A DNA stretch of 64,000 bases from Pontibacter amylolyticus (GTDB taxonomy: Bacteria > Bacteroidota > Bacteroidia > Cytophagales > Hymenobacteraceae): contig NZ_BMFP01000002.1 of the NCBI RefSeq assembly GCF_014638845.1, forward strand, positions 674,053 through 738,052, read 5' to 3'. Each line of letters starts with the position of its first letter. The stretch's first letter is position 1. Below the pieces are notes generated by a model. That model did not search any database and was not told the origin of the DNA. It saw nothing but the letters and a program-made list of their open reading frames with translations. The position numbers and the translations under genes are program-made. This document shows, one piece after another, positions 63,302-64,000 of the stretch.

Positions 63302-63332
63302 TTGCAGCTTCAAAAAAGCTTGTTACCTTTGC
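63302..63332 (+). promoter_or_regulatory. rrn promoter P2
   Basis: -33 TTG (63302-63304), 19 bases, -7 TACCTTTG (63324-63331), then CAGCCCGCTTC. T-rich tract (AGTTTTTTT) upstream may act as an UP-like element. Confidence 0.9.
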
Positions 63333-63409
63333 AGCCCGCTTCACCAGGAGGCGGCTTTACGGGCGCCGGCAACGGGGCTGAAGACTGAAAAAAAACTTTT
63401 GCCGAGTGC

Positions 63410-63440
63410 TTGCAGGTTGAGAAAAGCTTCTTACCTTTGC
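63410..63440 (+). promoter_or_regulatory. rrn promoter P3
   Basis: -33 TTG (63410-63412), 19 bases, -7 TACCTTTG (63432-63439), then CAGCCCGCTTC, 108 bases downstream of P2 and nearly identical to it. A-tract GAAAAAAAAACTTTTGC lies 15-20 bases before the -33 box. Confidence 0.9.
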
Positions 63441-63521
63441 AGCCCGCTTCAGCCGGAAACGATTCCGGAAGCTGCCTTAACAGAGGGCGGCCGGAAAAGG
63501 GAAAAAAAGTTTTGCGGAGTG

Positions 63522-63553
63522 TTTGGAGATTGAGAAACTCTTCTTACCTTTGC
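63522..63553 (+). promoter_or_regulatory. rrn promoter P4
   Basis: -33 TTTG (63522-63525), 19 bases, -7 TACCTTTG (63545-63552), then CAGCCCGCTCC, 113 bases after P3. A-tract GGAAAAAAAGTTTTGC precedes it. Confidence 0.9.
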
Positions 63554-63639
63554 AGCCCGCTCCGAGACACAGGGTCTTGAAAGCGCCTCCCGAGCCAACA
63601 GGGCGACGGGGAAGAGAGAAAAAAGATTGAAGATTTTGC

Positions 63640-63670
63640 TTGGAAGTTGGAAAAGTTTTCCGACCTTTGC
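63640..63670 (+). promoter_or_regulatory. rrn promoter P5 (nearest to 16S)
   Basis: -33 TTG (63640-63642), 19 bases, -7 GACCTTTG (63662-63669), then CACACCG. A-tract GAGAAAAAAGATTGAAG upstream. Start would lie about 270 bases before 16S. Confidence 0.85.
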
Positions 63671-63945
63671 ACACCGAAAAACAACAGCAGGTTGTCCCGG
63701 TCACAAGCGACACACCCGCCTTATAGATGATAGGGCACTACAGGAAGAGGAAGTCTTCCGGAAAGTTCTTTGAGAGATTGTTGAGACAGAAAAAAGAAAA
63801 TTAAGATAGGTACATCCGCGCGGGCGGATCTGCAAAGATCCCCACCGCGTCAATTCAAGTGATTCACATCACAGAGAGTAGTAAGGAAAAGGCCACGGGT
63901 CGAACGGACACATTGGTTCTAGCGATAGAACCTGAAAAGTAAACA
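63671..63945 (+). other. rRNA leader with boxA-like antitermination site
   Basis: Transcribed spacer between P5 and 16S. GTTCTTTGA at 63765-63773 resembles the boxA antitermination element found in rRNA leaders; further, ATCCGC GCGG GCGGAT (63814-63829) and GATCT GCAA AGATC are small hairpins probably used in RNase III-type processing. No protein-coding gene is supported in 62960-63945; apparent open frames follow the promoter repeats. Confidence 0.55.

Positions 63946-64000
<55 letters not shown>

Noticed and set aside
63477..63713. Minus-strand open frame through the rrn promoters with repeated CKGKKSFSISK-like segments
   Set aside because: The protein repeat is produced by the DNA repeats of the promoters; nothing protein-like remains outside them.

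Overview
The window is a piece of a Bacteroidota chromosome, most likely a Hymenobacteraceae-type member of the Cytophagales (Pontibacter-like; genus inferred, not proven). The evidence is a PafA-type phosphatase, DUF5686 and TonB-dependent outer-membrane proteins, a type IX secretion (T9SS) adhesin with PorP/SprF and OmpA partners, a YtxJ bacilliredoxin, promoters of the TTG-N19-TAnnTTTG type, and the first bases of a 16S rRNA gene at the right edge.

Layout. 1-2078: end of atpA and atpG. 2247-5576: PafA-like lipoprotein phosphatase, inorganic pyrophosphatase, UbiA-like membrane protein. 5573-10682 (minus): NAD(P)HX repair enzyme, DUF5686 outer-membrane protein, PAP2 phosphatase. 10850-19074: complex I genes nuoA, nuoB, nuoC and nuoD on the minus strand, but nuoC and nuoD are separated by about 5 kb of plus-strand genes (lipoprotein, membrane protein, MDR reductase, a PEP mutase/isocitrate lyase-like gene broken by a TGA, ada, GNAT). 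19339-23407: NHLRC2-like protein, a dense palindrome cluster, YczE-like membrane protein, exported protein, DinB-like protein. 23485-25245: Crp/Fnr regulator behind an AT-rich SIR2-domain gene that looks foreign. 25348-31832: acylphosphatase, serine dehydratase, DUF4407 protein, aminotransferase, AsnC-type regulator divergent from an archaeal-type asparagine synthetase-like gene. 31833-41956: repeat-rich spacer, lutB, M28 peptidase, ispF, a MarR-AKR-OYE detoxification group, two PepSY-like lipoproteins, M16 peptidase. 42254-47159: fused E1 dehydrogenase, two small basic exported proteins, ytxJ, beta-barrel-like protein, lipA. 47655-54675: giant DUF3494-DUF11-CHU_C adhesin, PorP/SprF, OmpA/PD40 protein. 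55047-62890: TonB receptor, DUF4136 lipoprotein, gcvP, AlaDH/PNT-like dehydrogenase. 62960-64000: rRNA promoter region with five near-identical promoters, leader and 16S start.

The strongest unexplained signal is a short word, GGTATA/TATACC (usually CAGGTATAG or CTATACCTG), found by hand count at about 200 places on both strands, inside and between genes, against about 31 expected for equal base frequencies. It also forms the arms of two terminator hairpins, clusters in short arrays, and is absent from the AT-rich SIR2 gene. This resembles DNA-uptake-type words of other phyla, but its role here is unknown. Other highlights are predicted MarR operators, the split nuo operon, compound palindromic elements whose loops nearly all carry TCC/GGA, and a 171-bp dispersed repeat.
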